This document shows positions 7,707-15,807 of a stretch of 31,010 bases of DNA, in pieces. Below the pieces are notes generated by a model, which searched no databases, was not told where the DNA came from, and saw only the letters and a list, made by a program, of their open reading frames with translations. The stretch covers positions 1 to 31,010 of the forward strand of contig JAILOW010000012.1 in the NCBI GenBank assembly GCA_024690635.1, written 5' to 3'. A program made the position numbers and the translations under genes. Origin of the DNA: Butyrivibrio sp. Its GTDB lineage: Bacteria > Bacillota_A > Clostridia > Lachnospirales > Lachnospiraceae. How positions within the stretch are numbered: position 1 is the first letter of the stretch; every line of letters begins with the position of its first letter.

Positions 7707-8468
7707 ATGAACAGGACATACAGAGTCATGATAATTGACGATGAAGAGTCTGCAAGAAAACTTATGAGGGCGGCCATAGACTGGGAGAGCCTTGGAATGG
7801 AAGTTGTCGGGGAGGCTGCCAGCGGGATCGAGGCTATAAACATCATAGATGATCTTAAGCCGGATCTTGCTTTTGTTGATATATCCATGCCCTTCATGGA
7901 CGGAATAGAGTTTACACAGGTTGCCACAGACAGATATCCCAATCTGATCATCATAATAATGACAGCTCTTGATAAGTTTGAATATGCAAGAAAATGCGTC
8001 AGCATGCCGGTCTTTGACTATATGTTAAAACCCATGGTAAGAGCGGAGGTAACTCCTGTTCTTGAAAGAGCCGCAGAAAAGATGAAAAGATCCAGAGACT
8101 ATTGGGAAGAGCAGAAGATAGAGGCTGAGAAACAGGAAGCTTCCGGTGAAAGCTCAACGGATGAGATCATGCACTATGTGACAGAGAATTTTACTGATTC
8201 CAAGCTTAATCTTGCATTCATAGCCCAGCATTTCGGATTTTCCGCAAGCTATCTTTCAAGGAAGTTCAAGCAGGATACCGGTAAAAAGTTTATTGAGTAT
8301 CTGACGGACCTTCGTATGAAAAAGGCTATGGAGATAGCGGGGACAGGCGTAAAAATGTATCAGGCGGCATCCGATGTGGGAATACCCGATCCCAACTATT
8401 TCAGCAGGTGCTTCAAAAAATATACCGGAATGAGCTATTCCGACTATGTTTCCGAGCATGCAAAATAA
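7707..8468 (+). CDS. AraC-type response regulator (YesN-like, short form)
   Basis: A 253-residue two-domain transcription regulator. The receiver (residues 1-125) has the acidic pair Asp11/Asp12, phosphoacceptor Asp58 in FVDISMPFMDG, Thr86 and Lys108 in the LKPM motif, so all catalytic positions are intact. The C-terminal 100 residues form an AraC/XylS double helix-turn-helix: LNLAFIAQHFGFSASYLSR, then YQAASDVGIPDPNYFSRCFK and KYTGMSYSDY. Most YesN proteins are about 500 residues with a middle region; this one joins the domains by a short Glu/Lys-rich linker. A ribosome site AAGGGGAG precedes ATG 7707. Likely targets are the promoter of the sugar-binding protein gene and remote glycoside hydrolase genes, which is inference from family and context. 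Confidence 0.93.
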   Translation: MNRTYRVMIIDDEESARKLMRAAIDWESLGMEVVGEAASGIEAINIIDDLKPDLAFVDISMPFMDGIEFTQVATDRYPNLIIIIMTALDKFEYARKCVSMPVFDYMLKPMVRAEVTPVLERAAEKMKRSRDYWEEQKIEAEKQEASGESSTDEIMHYVTENFTDSKLNLAFIAQHFGFSASYLSRKFKQDTGKKFIEYLTDLRMKKAMEIAGTGVKMYQAASDVGIPDPNYFSRCFKKYTGMSYSDYVSEHAK

Positions 8469-8485
8469 CAGAAAAATGTGATTTG

Positions 8486-8525
8486 AGAGACCTTAAAAAA
8501 ACTGTTTTTTTAAGGTCTCTTTTTT
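8486..8525 (+). terminator. Strong intrinsic terminator after the regulator
   Basis: Sixteen perfect base pairs: AGAGACCTTAAAAAAA (8486-8501) with TTTTTTTAAGGTCTCT (8505-8520), loop CTG, then TTTTT. It ends the importer/two-component region. Confidence 0.95.
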
Positions 8526-8718
8526 ATGCTTAAAAACTGATTTTGGGGCAGGTTTTGGCAATTTTATAGTTATTTTAGAGTGTTTATAGAAAGATAAATA
8601 TTATAAAGCCCAGTATTCATGCGGGTTTGAAGGTTGTATTTGTTTTGTCATAAAAAGCGGACAAAAAAATTGCTTTTTATGATGTTTTGTATGATTGGCT
8701 TTCCTTTAATCTGAAAAC
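8526..8718 (+). other. AT-rich intergenic region with an 11-base inverted repeat
   Basis: About 190 bases without a convincing open frame. The one clear structure is a perfect dyad, TCATAAAAAGC (8648-8658) with GCTTTTTATGA (8672-8682), separated by 13 bases. It has no following T-run and could be an operator or a leader hairpin for the small gene downstream. I could not find a promoter with both boxes well spaced. Confidence 0.55.
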
Positions 8719-8736
8719 ATGAAAGGAAAGATTGCC

Positions 8737-8943
8737 ATGGATAATATGAAAAGAAAAGACAAGGGAACCTTCATAGTAAAGGTTGAGTATTGTCAGCATG
8801 GTTCATGGCAGGGCAAAGTGGTTTGGGCAGAGGAAAACAGATCCATACGTTTCCGAAGTGCCCTGGAGCTGATAAAGATAATGGACAGCGCCATGAACCC
8901 ACAGACAGCGATCATAGCTGACATAAATCATTCTGTATCGTAA
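8737..8943 (+). CDS. Small conserved-looking protein (68 residues) upstream of giant surface protein
   Basis: I choose ATG 8737 because AAAGGA (8722-8727) lies 9 bases upstream; the earlier in-frame ATG 8719 has no ribosome site. The product is a soluble basic/amphipathic protein with no signal peptide and no membrane helix. It reads as an alpha/beta miniprotein: a beta-rich first half (GTFIVKVEYCQHGSWQGKVV) with a tryptophan pair, WAEEN, then an amphipathic helix FRSALELIKIMDSA. The composition is gene-like, with the aromatic and charged positions regularly placed. From memory, similar short proteins with a 'WQG.V.W' strand pair and an 'FRSALEL' helix occur in Lachnospiraceae, but I cannot name the family. 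It precedes the giant surface-protein gene by 54 bases with no terminator between, so the two are probably co-transcribed. Role unknown. Confidence 0.7.
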   Translation: MDNMKRKDKGTFIVKVEYCQHGSWQGKVVWAEENRSIRFRSALELIKIMDSAMNPQTAIIADINHSVS

Positions 8944-8997
8944 AAACTATCAAATGTATCTTTTGTAACAGCTTCTTATGAGAGGGAGGTACACCAC

Positions 8998-11900
8998 ATG
9001 ACAAGAATATGGAACAGATTTTTATCATTTCTTCTGGCTTTTGCCCTTGTCATCACAATGTTTGGAAGTGATCTGACAAGTGTAAAGACCTATGCGGAAG
9101 ACGCTTCCGAGGATGAGGAAGAGACAGTATCCGCTTCCGAAGACGAAGATTCATCAGATGATGAAGATGACGAAGAAGAGGAAGAAGACTATGAGGAAGA
9201 AGATGACGAGGAAGAAGATGACGAGGAAGAGGAAGAATACGTAGAAGAAACTTCCGACGAGTCATCGGAAGACGGTGATGATCAGGAAGAGCCTGAAAAT
9301 CCCGAAAATCCCGAGGAGCCCGAGGCACCCGCTGACGGTGAGGCACCTTCCGATGAAGCTTCCATCGAAACATCCGAAGAGATCATAGAGGAAGTTATTC
9401 CTGAAGCAAAGCCTGAAAAAGAAGAAAGAGAAGAAGGCGTTATCAGGATAACATATACAGCAACCGAGGGCGGATCCGTTTCTTCATCCGAAGAGACAGT
9501 TGATCTTAGACAAGAGGAAGTATCTTTTGCAGGATCAACCGCAAGTGCAGATGAGGGATATGAGTTCAAAGGCTGGACAGACGCAGATGGAAACACCGTT
9601 TGTGAAGAAGCTGAAATTATTCCCGAAGGCCTTGAAGAGGATGCAGAGTTTACTGCTAACTTCGAGATGGTCGCTGAGGCAGAAGAAGAGGAAGAGCCTG
9701 AAGAGATAAAGATGCCTGCAGTGAGCTTTAGCGATAACGCAGGTGATATCAGAGTACACGTAAGAGCCGGCGAAGGTGCTTTCCCTGAGGGAACCAAGAT
9801 GGTTGTCAGCGCTGTAAATGACAGCGATATCCTTGATAAGGCTGAGAGAGCAGTTGACGGCGAGGCATCTGCAGTATCGGCTGTAGATATCTCTTTTACA
9901 TACAAGGGAAAAGAGATCGAGCCCAAAAAGTCAATCGATGTAAGGCTTTCCAATTCAGCCATCGGCGATGCCGAAGGTATCGAAGTCGTACATATTGATG
10001 ACAGCGGTGATGCAAGTGTTATGGGATCCGATGCTACCGGCAATTCCGTAGCATTCTCATCAGACGAGTTCTCAGTATACGTAATTATTGAAACAGGTGA
10101 TCCCGATTGCCGTCTCTTTGTTAAGTTCATGAACGGCGATGAAGAGATTACTTCTATACCTGTTAAAAAAGCTGATATAGAAAATTTTGAGACCGTTCTT
10201 TACGAGCCTGCTCTTGGCACACTCCCCGACAAGACAAGCTTCAGAGGATGGACCAGAGAAGAAAACTATACAAAAGATACAGTTGGTTTAAATATAACCC
10301 AGGTACGCAACGAAGTAGCTGACATGCTGCCTCCTGAAAACGACGGCGCTGAAGTTACATACTACGCAATGCTCTTTAAGACATATACAGTAAATTACGT
10401 TGATAAGGCCCTTACATCTCTCGGAAGCCACAGCATCGACTATATTGCCTATGCAAACGAAGAAGAGCAGAAACAGCCTTATACAGTAAATATGGCTTAC
10501 ACTCCCGAAGATGAGAACCACGCGTTTGAGGGCTGGTACGTAAGCAGCGGCCTTGAGAACATCGTTTCAAAGGGCGAGCAGGAAGGACCTTTTACAGAGG
10601 ATGAGATCTTTGAAAACAATACACAGATCGTTATCACAGGAGACGTTACCTTCAAGGTTAACACTCCCGTTGGACGCTGGCTCATCTTCCATGAAAACGG
10701 AAAAGGCGCAACCTATATTGCTCCTCAGTTCATTTATGAAGGCGATGTAACAAAAGAGCCTGCCATCGAAATGACCAGAAACGGTTATGTCTTTGGCGGA
10801 TGGTATAAAGACGAAGCCTGCACCGAAGGAAATGAATTTACCTTTGGCAGCGAGCTGGAAGAAAAGACAGAGATCTGGGCTAAGTGGGAAGCAAAAGAAT
10901 TTGCAAGATATACAGTTATCATCCATACCCAGAACGTTAACTGTTCAGGCTATGACATAAAGGAAACTTACGTAGAAGACCGCGGCAGAGTCGGAAATCC
11001 CATCCCTTGGGAGTATGTAGATAACAAGGATCAGGACTACGCAAGGATCGGAAATAACAAGAATATCAAAAAAGAGTACAACGGCTTTAATCTCGTCAAA
11101 TCAAAGTCGGACGGCGAAGTTGAGATAGTTCCTGAGGGCGATGCGGTTCTTAATCTCTACTACGACAGGATCGTTTACAATTTCAAGTTCTATTACTACA
11201 GAGACTACGCTGAAAATGGCTACAGATACTCATATGCCCATAATTCAAGGGCAAATGCAACCGGTATTTGGAGCCTGGTATCCTGGCATAACGACAACAG
11301 AGAGCATCCTACACTTGACGGCCTTACGGATCTTAGTGAAGATGTTGGCGGCATTACTGCTCACTATTTCGTAATGCAGGCGTATTACGGAGAAAATATT
11401 GAGAACAAGTGGCCTCCTTACTCCAAGATCAAAGGTACCTCAAACGGAGATCCCATCAGTTTCGTAAGAATGCTGGGAACAAGAGATCACAATTCATCAA
11501 CCGGTGGCGGAAGTGATACCGTAAAAGGTAAGATCACGATCCTTGATGAGATGATCCTTGGTAATACCAAAGATGCAGACGGAAACTACGTTATCGTAAG
11601 ATTCTCAACCAAGAACGAGTGGAGATATCACATCTGGTTTGAGACTGTTCCCAGTCAGACATATACCGGCGAAATACATACCCTGAACGGAAAGAGCTAT
11701 TACCAGTACGAAATCGTAGAATCCCGCTCATCAAATACATTTGTTGATCAGCAGAATCCTCCTTCCTATACAGGATATGACAATGATAATATCCGCAGAA
11801 TGAATCAGAACTGGAACGGTAATCAGAGCTGGACAACAGACGGAAATATATATCACATCAATTACGTTTACGACCGCCTTGCTTATAAGATCACTTACAT

Positions 11901-14900
11901 GGACGGTGAGTACATAGACGGCTTTAATTCTCATATCCAGAATAAAGCTGCCAGATTCCTCCATGAAAGCGCAGATATCAATCAGGGAATGGTAATAGCA
12001 GATTCTGATAAAAACTATGTACCCGAGCTTCCCGCAAGTGAGTCCGGATACGTATTTGAAGGCTGGTACGCTGATTCAGCCTGCATAACCAAGTATAACT
12101 TCACCTCAATGCCTGTTGGCGGTATCGTGGTATACGCAAAATGGCGTCTCAAACAGTACCGTGTATTCCTGCATCCCAACGTAGAGGACAGAGACCCTTC
12201 ACTTAACTGGGGATCATCAGGGCAGGAGATGAACTTCCGCGTAAACTACGGAAGCAAGATAAGCACTCCTACAGGAACAAGAGATGGTTATTCACTGGTT
12301 GGATGGTTCACGGATCCCGGATGCAACAACGCATTTAACGGTGATGCATACGTACTTAACGACACAACAGTAACCACACCGTACGACAAGACAACTCATA
12401 TGACAGACACCATGGATAAGTACGGCGAAGGCGCCACAACCAACAACGATGTGGGCCGTGACTGGATCACAAGAGAATTCAATATCTACGCAAAGTGGAG
12501 AGCTACAATTGAAGGCGCTCTTGGAATCAAGGTTATTTACAACCTTACAGATCCCGTAAACGGCACAGGATCAGGCGTTGCAGAAGATAATCGCCTCTAT
12601 GTGGACAATGCTTCCGCAGCAGCAGTTCCCGCTGTAACAGGACCTGATGGCTACAGATTCTCACACTGGGTAATGCAGAGATGGACAGGAGAGAGCTATG
12701 AGGATATCTCCGGCTCCGTAATATTCCCCGGACAGTCCTTCACAGTTCTTTTAAAGAACGCAGAGATGCGCAATCCTGTATACGGAACAGACGATCAGGG
12801 TAAAGAAGTTATTGAATCTGCAGAATATTATGTACAGCTCCGAGCACAGTACATAAAGAACGAAGAAGCAACTCCTACATACATCCCTTGGTTTGAGAAC
12901 GACGGAACGGAAGCCTTCTACGTTGACAAGATAGATAATCCTGCAAACTACGCTCAGAGCGGTCTTGGAATCAACGAAGCAGTTGCAATACATGCTCCTA
13001 TTTCCAGACAGGGACGCAAGTTCCTTGGATGGGCAAGGATCGACATGGGTGATGAGCAGGCTGCAAATGACTTCATGACAAAGAGCAGCTACTGGACACA
13101 GAACGATGCAACACCCTGGCTCTTCTACGATGAAGAGACCAATGCTTTCTACACAGACAGCGAGTTCACCAAGGTTGCAACTCAGATCGCAGCTGACGAG
13201 AGCATGCCATATCAGGCAATGTTTGCAGTATGGGATCTGGTAGACGGAAAATACACTGTTCACTACATCGACAGAGAGACAGGAAATCCTGTTTCGGAAG
13301 ACAAGACTCAGGATCCTCAGGCGCTCTACGAGGAAGTTACTGAAGAAGCAATTCCTGTTACCGGATTTGAGGTAGACGGTGCAACTGCAGCAGTCTTTAC
13401 TCTTACAGATACTGAGACAGAAAAAGAGATCACATTCTACTACATAAGAAGAAGCAATCTTAAGTACACGGTTCACTACTATCTTGAAGACAGTACAACC
13501 GATGTTCCGGGGCTTAGCGATAAGAACGTGACAGGAGTTACCTTCGGAGAAAAACGAGAGGAAACAGCAGCGACTGCAACCGGATACGAAGTTGTATCCG
13601 CCATTGACACAACAGGAAATACCGTGGATGGCGACAGCACGATAATTGTATCCTTTGAAGAGACTGTAGATGATCAGGTTGTAATATTCTACTACGCACC
13701 TGTATCCAATCTTGAATATACGGTTAACTACCTTGAAAGAGGCACCAACAAGCCTCTGGCTGAGCCTGAGACAATAGGTGAGCAGACTTACCACGATGAA
13801 GTTAGGGTACAGCCCAATCCCGATAAGGAATCACAGATCATTCCTTATTACGACAGAGACTTTACTCCTCCTGAAAAGATCACTATAGAGCTTTCAGGAA
13901 ACGTGGTTAACTTCTACTACACAGCAAGAGAAGACTTTACTTATACAGTTCACTACTACAAGAAGGATACAACAGAACCCGTAGCACCCAGCGTTTCAAG
14001 AAATAAAAGGACCTACGGACAGGAGTATGAAGAAAAAGCGAAGACAGTTGACGGATGGTATGTTGACGGCGAATCAACCAAGAAGTTTACTCTTGAAACT
14101 GACGGTCAGGAGATCATATTCTACTACGTAATAAGAGAAGACCTCAGATACAGAGTAAAATATCTGGATGTTGACGATTCCAACATAAATGTATTCCCTG
14201 AAATTGAAGTACCTAATGTATCGTTTAAGTCAAAGCAGACAGAGACAGCTCCTGATGCAACAGACAAGGGATATTACCTTGATGAGTCATGTGAAGAAGA
14301 GAAGAGTATTACCATCAGCACCAACGATGATGATAACATCATAATCTTCTACTACAAAAAGAGAGCAGACCTTGAGTACAAAGTTCACTACTACAAAGAG
14401 AACACAGCAGAGAGTGTATGGCCTGACAAGCCGGTTTACGAGCAGGTATTTGGAACGAGCGTAACAGAAAAGGCAGTTGAAAATGTGCCCGGCTGGAAGC
14501 CTCTTGAACCCAAGACCAAGCAGTTTACTATCGATGTTGTAAACGATGATGTCATCTTCTACTACACAAAGGCTACAGATCTTGAGTACACAGTTCACTA
14601 CTATCTGGAAGGAACCACAAAGAAGGTTACCGGTGATAAGGTAGTGGGCGGACAGACCTTCGAAGATACAGTATATGAAAGCCCTGTTGAAGTAAGTGAT
14701 TACTATATCATCGACAAGGATGAGAAGCACATTCAGATTTCTGCAAACAACGAAGAGAACGTGATAATCTTCTACTACGGTGCAAAGAGCAGCCTTACCA
14801 TCAAGGCTATCGGAGGATCCACAGAGTACAGCGCAGAAGAGCACAGCGTAAAGGGCTTTAACGTAAGCGTTGTTCCCGCAGTTACAGCATCTCCCGTAGA

Positions 14901-15702
14901 AGAGCTTGTAGGAAACGTAGTAAACTTCTTTACAGGTCTCTTTACAGGAATCAAGGTTCAGGCAATGGATGTTTCCGAGAGTGAAGGAAACAACACATTC
15001 GAAATGAACGGCCAGACATACAATGTAGAAGGAATTACATCAGGTGCCAGCAGAACTGATGCCGGAACAACAAACACCGAGTTCATCGGAAAAGCAGCTG
15101 TAATGCTTGACGGCGAAGATGTAACAGAAAGGTTCAGCATAAGCTACGAGAATGCAAAACTTGAGATCTCCAAGCGCAAAGTAACCTTTACTTCCGCAAC
15201 CGATTCTAAAACAGATGACGGAAGACCTCTCTTTAACCACAATGTTACCATCAGCGAGCCCGGCCTTTGCGGCAACGACAAGGTAACCTTTGATGTAACA
15301 GGTGTACAGGTAGGAAGAGGATCCTCCAAGAACTGGTTCACATGGGAGATGATAGTAGGTAATCCTGATAACTACGATGTTACGGTTGTTGAAGGTACCC
15401 TTACCATCAGAGGCGGCAGCGGTGGAGGAGACAATCCTCCCGGAACAACAGATGTTCCCGACGATCCTACACCTACAGCAGCTACTCCTACACCCGGTCC
15501 TGCAGCAGCGGTTCTCGGAGAAAGAAGAGAAGCCGGTAACGGCCAGGCAGTTCTCGGAGCAAGAAGAGGAAAGACGGAAGATACATCAGGCAGCACAACA
15601 GCAGTACTTGCAATCCTCATCTCCGCAGCAGTTGCAGTTTCGCTCCTTATCTTCGGAAAGAAAAAAGAAGATGAAGATGAGAACGAAAATGAAAAAATCT
15701 GA
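8998..15702 (+). CDS. Giant repeat-rich cell-surface protein (InlB-like and MucBP-like repeats)
   Basis: A 2234-residue secreted protein, start supported by GAGGGAGG. Signal peptide residues 1-33 (cleavage near TYA-ED). Residues 34-150 are a highly acidic Asp/Glu/Ser and Pro/Glu tract. Residues about 147-225 resemble a divergent InlB B-repeat (YEFKGWTDADG). Further InlB-like units around GWYKDEACTEG and YVFEGWYADSACITKYNF end in 'AKW'. Residues about 640-960 are Tyr/Asn-rich and unassigned. Seven MucBP-like repeats of 69-84 residues follow (starts at 1419, 1490, 1574, 1649, 1718, 1794, 1864), each opening YTVHY-like and closing FYY. The C-terminus has two MBG-like beta units, a Gly/Pro/Thr linker, VLGERR (2172) and VLGARR (2185), one membrane helix (2202-2220) and a Lys/Glu tail. 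It is probably an adhesin anchored at the envelope. There is no LPXTG motif. Confidence 0.92.
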   Translation: MTRIWNRFLSFLLAFALVITMFGSDLTSVKTYAEDASEDEEETVSASEDEDSSDDEDDEEEEEDYEEEDDEEEDDEEEEEYVEETSDESSEDGDDQEEPENPENPEEPEAPADGEAPSDEASIETSEEIIEEVIPEAKPEKEEREEGVIRITYTATEGGSVSSSEETVDLRQEEVSFAGSTASADEGYEFKGWTDADGNTVCEEAEIIPEGLEEDAEFTANFEMVAEAEEEEEPEEIKMPAVSFSDNAGDIRVHVRAGEGAFPEGTKMVVSAVNDSDILDKAERAVDGEASAVSAVDISFTYKGKEIEPKKSIDVRLSNSAIGDAEGIEVVHIDDSGDASVMGSDATGNSVAFSSDEFSVYVIIETGDPDCRLFVKFMNGDEEITSIPVKKADIENFETVLYEPALGTLPDKTSFRGWTREENYTKDTVGLNITQVRNEVADMLPPENDGAEVTYYAMLFKTYTVNYVDKALTSLGSHSIDYIAYANEEEQKQPYTVNMAYTPEDENHAFEGWYVSSGLENIVSKGEQEGPFTEDEIFENNTQIVITGDVTFKVNTPVGRWLIFHENGKGATYIAPQFIYEGDVTKEPAIEMTRNGYVFGGWYKDEACTEGNEFTFGSELEEKTEIWAKWEAKEFARYTVIIHTQNVNCSGYDIKETYVEDRGRVGNPIPWEYVDNKDQDYARIGNNKNIKKEYNGFNLVKSKSDGEVEIVPEGDAVLNLYYDRIVYNFKFYYYRDYAENGYRYSYAHNSRANATGIWSLVSWHNDNREHPTLDGLTDLSEDVGGITAHYFVMQAYYGENIENKWPPYSKIKGTSNGDPISFVRMLGTRDHNSSTGGGSDTVKGKITILDEMILGNTKDADGNYVIVRFSTKNEWRYHIWFETVPSQTYTGEIHTLNGKSYYQYEIVESRSSNTFVDQQNPPSYTGYDNDNIRRMNQNWNGNQSWTTDGNIYHINYVYDRLAYKITYMDGEYIDGFNSHIQNKAARFLHESADINQGMVIADSDKNYVPELPASESGYVFEGWYADSACITKYNFTSMPVGGIVVYAKWRLKQYRVFLHPNVEDRDPSLNWGSSGQEMNFRVNYGSKISTPTGTRDGYSLVGWFTDPGCNNAFNGDAYVLNDTTVTTPYDKTTHMTDTMDKYGEGATTNNDVGRDWITREFNIYAKWRATIEGALGIKVIYNLTDPVNGTGSGVAEDNRLYVDNASAAAVPAVTGPDGYRFSHWVMQRWTGESYEDISGSVIFPGQSFTVLLKNAEMRNPVYGTDDQGKEVIESAEYYVQLRAQYIKNEEATPTYIPWFENDGTEAFYVDKIDNPANYAQSGLGINEAVAIHAPISRQGRKFLGWARIDMGDEQAANDFMTKSSYWTQNDATPWLFYDEETNAFYTDSEFTKVATQIAADESMPYQAMFAVWDLVDGKYTVHYIDRETGNPVSEDKTQDPQALYEEVTEEAIPVTGFEVDGATAAVFTLTDTETEKEITFYYIRRSNLKYTVHYYLEDSTTDVPGLSDKNVTGVTFGEKREETAATATGYEVVSAIDTTGNTVDGDSTIIVSFEETVDDQVVIFYYAPVSNLEYTVNYLERGTNKPLAEPETIGEQTYHDEVRVQPNPDKESQIIPYYDRDFTPPEKITIELSGNVVNFYYTAREDFTYTVHYYKKDTTEPVAPSVSRNKRTYGQEYEEKAKTVDGWYVDGESTKKFTLETDGQEIIFYYVIREDLRYRVKYLDVDDSNINVFPEIEVPNVSFKSKQTETAPDATDKGYYLDESCEEEKSITISTNDDDNIIIFYYKKRADLEYKVHYYKENTAESVWPDKPVYEQVFGTSVTEKAVENVPGWKPLEPKTKQFTIDVVNDDVIFYYTKATDLEYTVHYYLEGTTKKVTGDKVVGGQTFEDTVYESPVEVSDYYIIDKDEKHIQISANNEENVIIFYYGAKSSLTIKAIGGSTEYSAEEHSVKGFNVSVVPAVTASPVEELVGNVVNFFTGLFTGIKVQAMDVSESEGNNTFEMNGQTYNVEGITSGASRTDAGTTNTEFIGKAAVMLDGEDVTERFSISYENAKLEISKRKVTFTSATDSKTDDGRPLFNHNVTISEPGLCGNDKVTFDVTGVQVGRGSSKNWFTWEMIVGNPDNYDVTVVEGTLTIRGGSGGGDNPPGTTDVPDDPTPTAATPTPGPAAAVLGERREAGNGQAVLGARRGKTEDTSGSTTAVLAILISAAVAVSLLIFGKKKEDEDENENEKI
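9193..9222 (+). repeat. Tandem 15-base repeat in the acidic tract
   Basis: Two adjacent perfect copies of GAGGAAGAAGATGAC, inside a longer Glu/Asp-coding run at about 9160-9240, encode Glu-Glu-Glu-Asp-Asp units. Slippage would lengthen or shorten the acidic region in frame. Confidence 0.8.
13252..14796 (+). repeat. Seven MucBP-like protein repeats
   Basis: Seven diverged repeats start at bases 13252, 13465, 13717, 13942, 14149, 14377 and 14587. Each begins with a Tyr-Thr-Val-His-Tyr-like strand and ends in Ile/Thr-Phe-Tyr-Tyr, joined by short Arg/Asp/Leu linkers such as IRRSNL or IREDL. The pattern matches the MucBP domain family of mucus-binding surface proteins. Sequence divergence between copies is high, so this is an old expansion rather than recent duplication. 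Confidence 0.85.
15511..15657 (+). other. C-terminal VLGxRR doublet and membrane anchor (protein motif)
   Basis: The coding bases specify VLGERR, seven residues, VLGARR, a short TEDTSG-containing spacer, a hydrophobic helix and then Lys-rich tail. The order (motif, helix, positive tail) is that of a cell-wall sorting signal, but the canonical LPXTG is absent. VLG-x-RR doublets are, from memory, frequent in surface proteins of Lachnospiraceae. Confidence 0.6.
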
Positions 15703-15716
15703 TAACTAAAACTTTT

Positions 15717-15750
15717 ATTAGCACTCACCTACGGTGAGTGCTAATTTTTT
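15717..15750 (+). promoter_or_regulatory. Perfect CIRCE operator doubling as terminator
   Basis: TTAGCACTC (15718-15726), nine bases, GAGTGCTAA (15736-15744) match the CIRCE consensus of the heat-shock repressor HrcA at all 18 positions. The nine-base spacer ACCTACGGT is itself self-complementary at its ends, so the transcript forms a 12-13 base-pair stem with loop TAC, followed by T6 (15745-15750): a complete intrinsic terminator for the surface-protein gene. HrcA would act here on the htpG promoter just downstream. CIRCE identification is secure from sequence; regulation is inferred. Confidence 0.93.
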
Positions 15751-15751
15751 G

Positions 15752-15780
15752 TTGACTTTTGTTTTTTGGGGGCTTAAACT
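15752..15780 (+). promoter_or_regulatory. Likely htpG promoter
   Basis: TTGACT (15752-15757, 5 of 6) and TAAACT (15775-15780, 4 of 6) are separated by 17 bases and lie directly after the CIRCE element, whose right arm ends 7 bases before the -35 box. Bound HrcA would hinder polymerase at the -35 side. Confidence 0.6.
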
Positions 15781-15807
15781 TGATTTTGTACGAAAGGAGT
15801 GAGAATT

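Noticed and set aside
9282..10130. 282-codon open frame on the minus strand
   Set aside because: Antisense to the Glu/Ser-rich part of the surface protein; its Ser/Ala-rich text simply mirrors GAA/GAT/GCA codons. No start signal.
12751..13794. 347-codon open frame on the minus strand, opposite the surface-protein gene
   Set aside because: It lies fully inside a well-supported + strand gene over its repeat region, has Cys/Tyr-rich low-complexity composition, and no ribosome site or domain. It is a by-product of the codon pattern of the repeats.
15520..15660. LPXTG-type sortase signal at the end of the surface protein
   Set aside because: No LPXTG, NPXTG or close variant precedes the membrane helix; only VLGxRR motifs and TEDTSG are present.
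8998..15702. CRISPR or DNA-level repeat array in the repeat-rich gene
   Set aside because: The repeats are protein repeats with strongly diverged DNA, no constant spacer length and an intact frame throughout.
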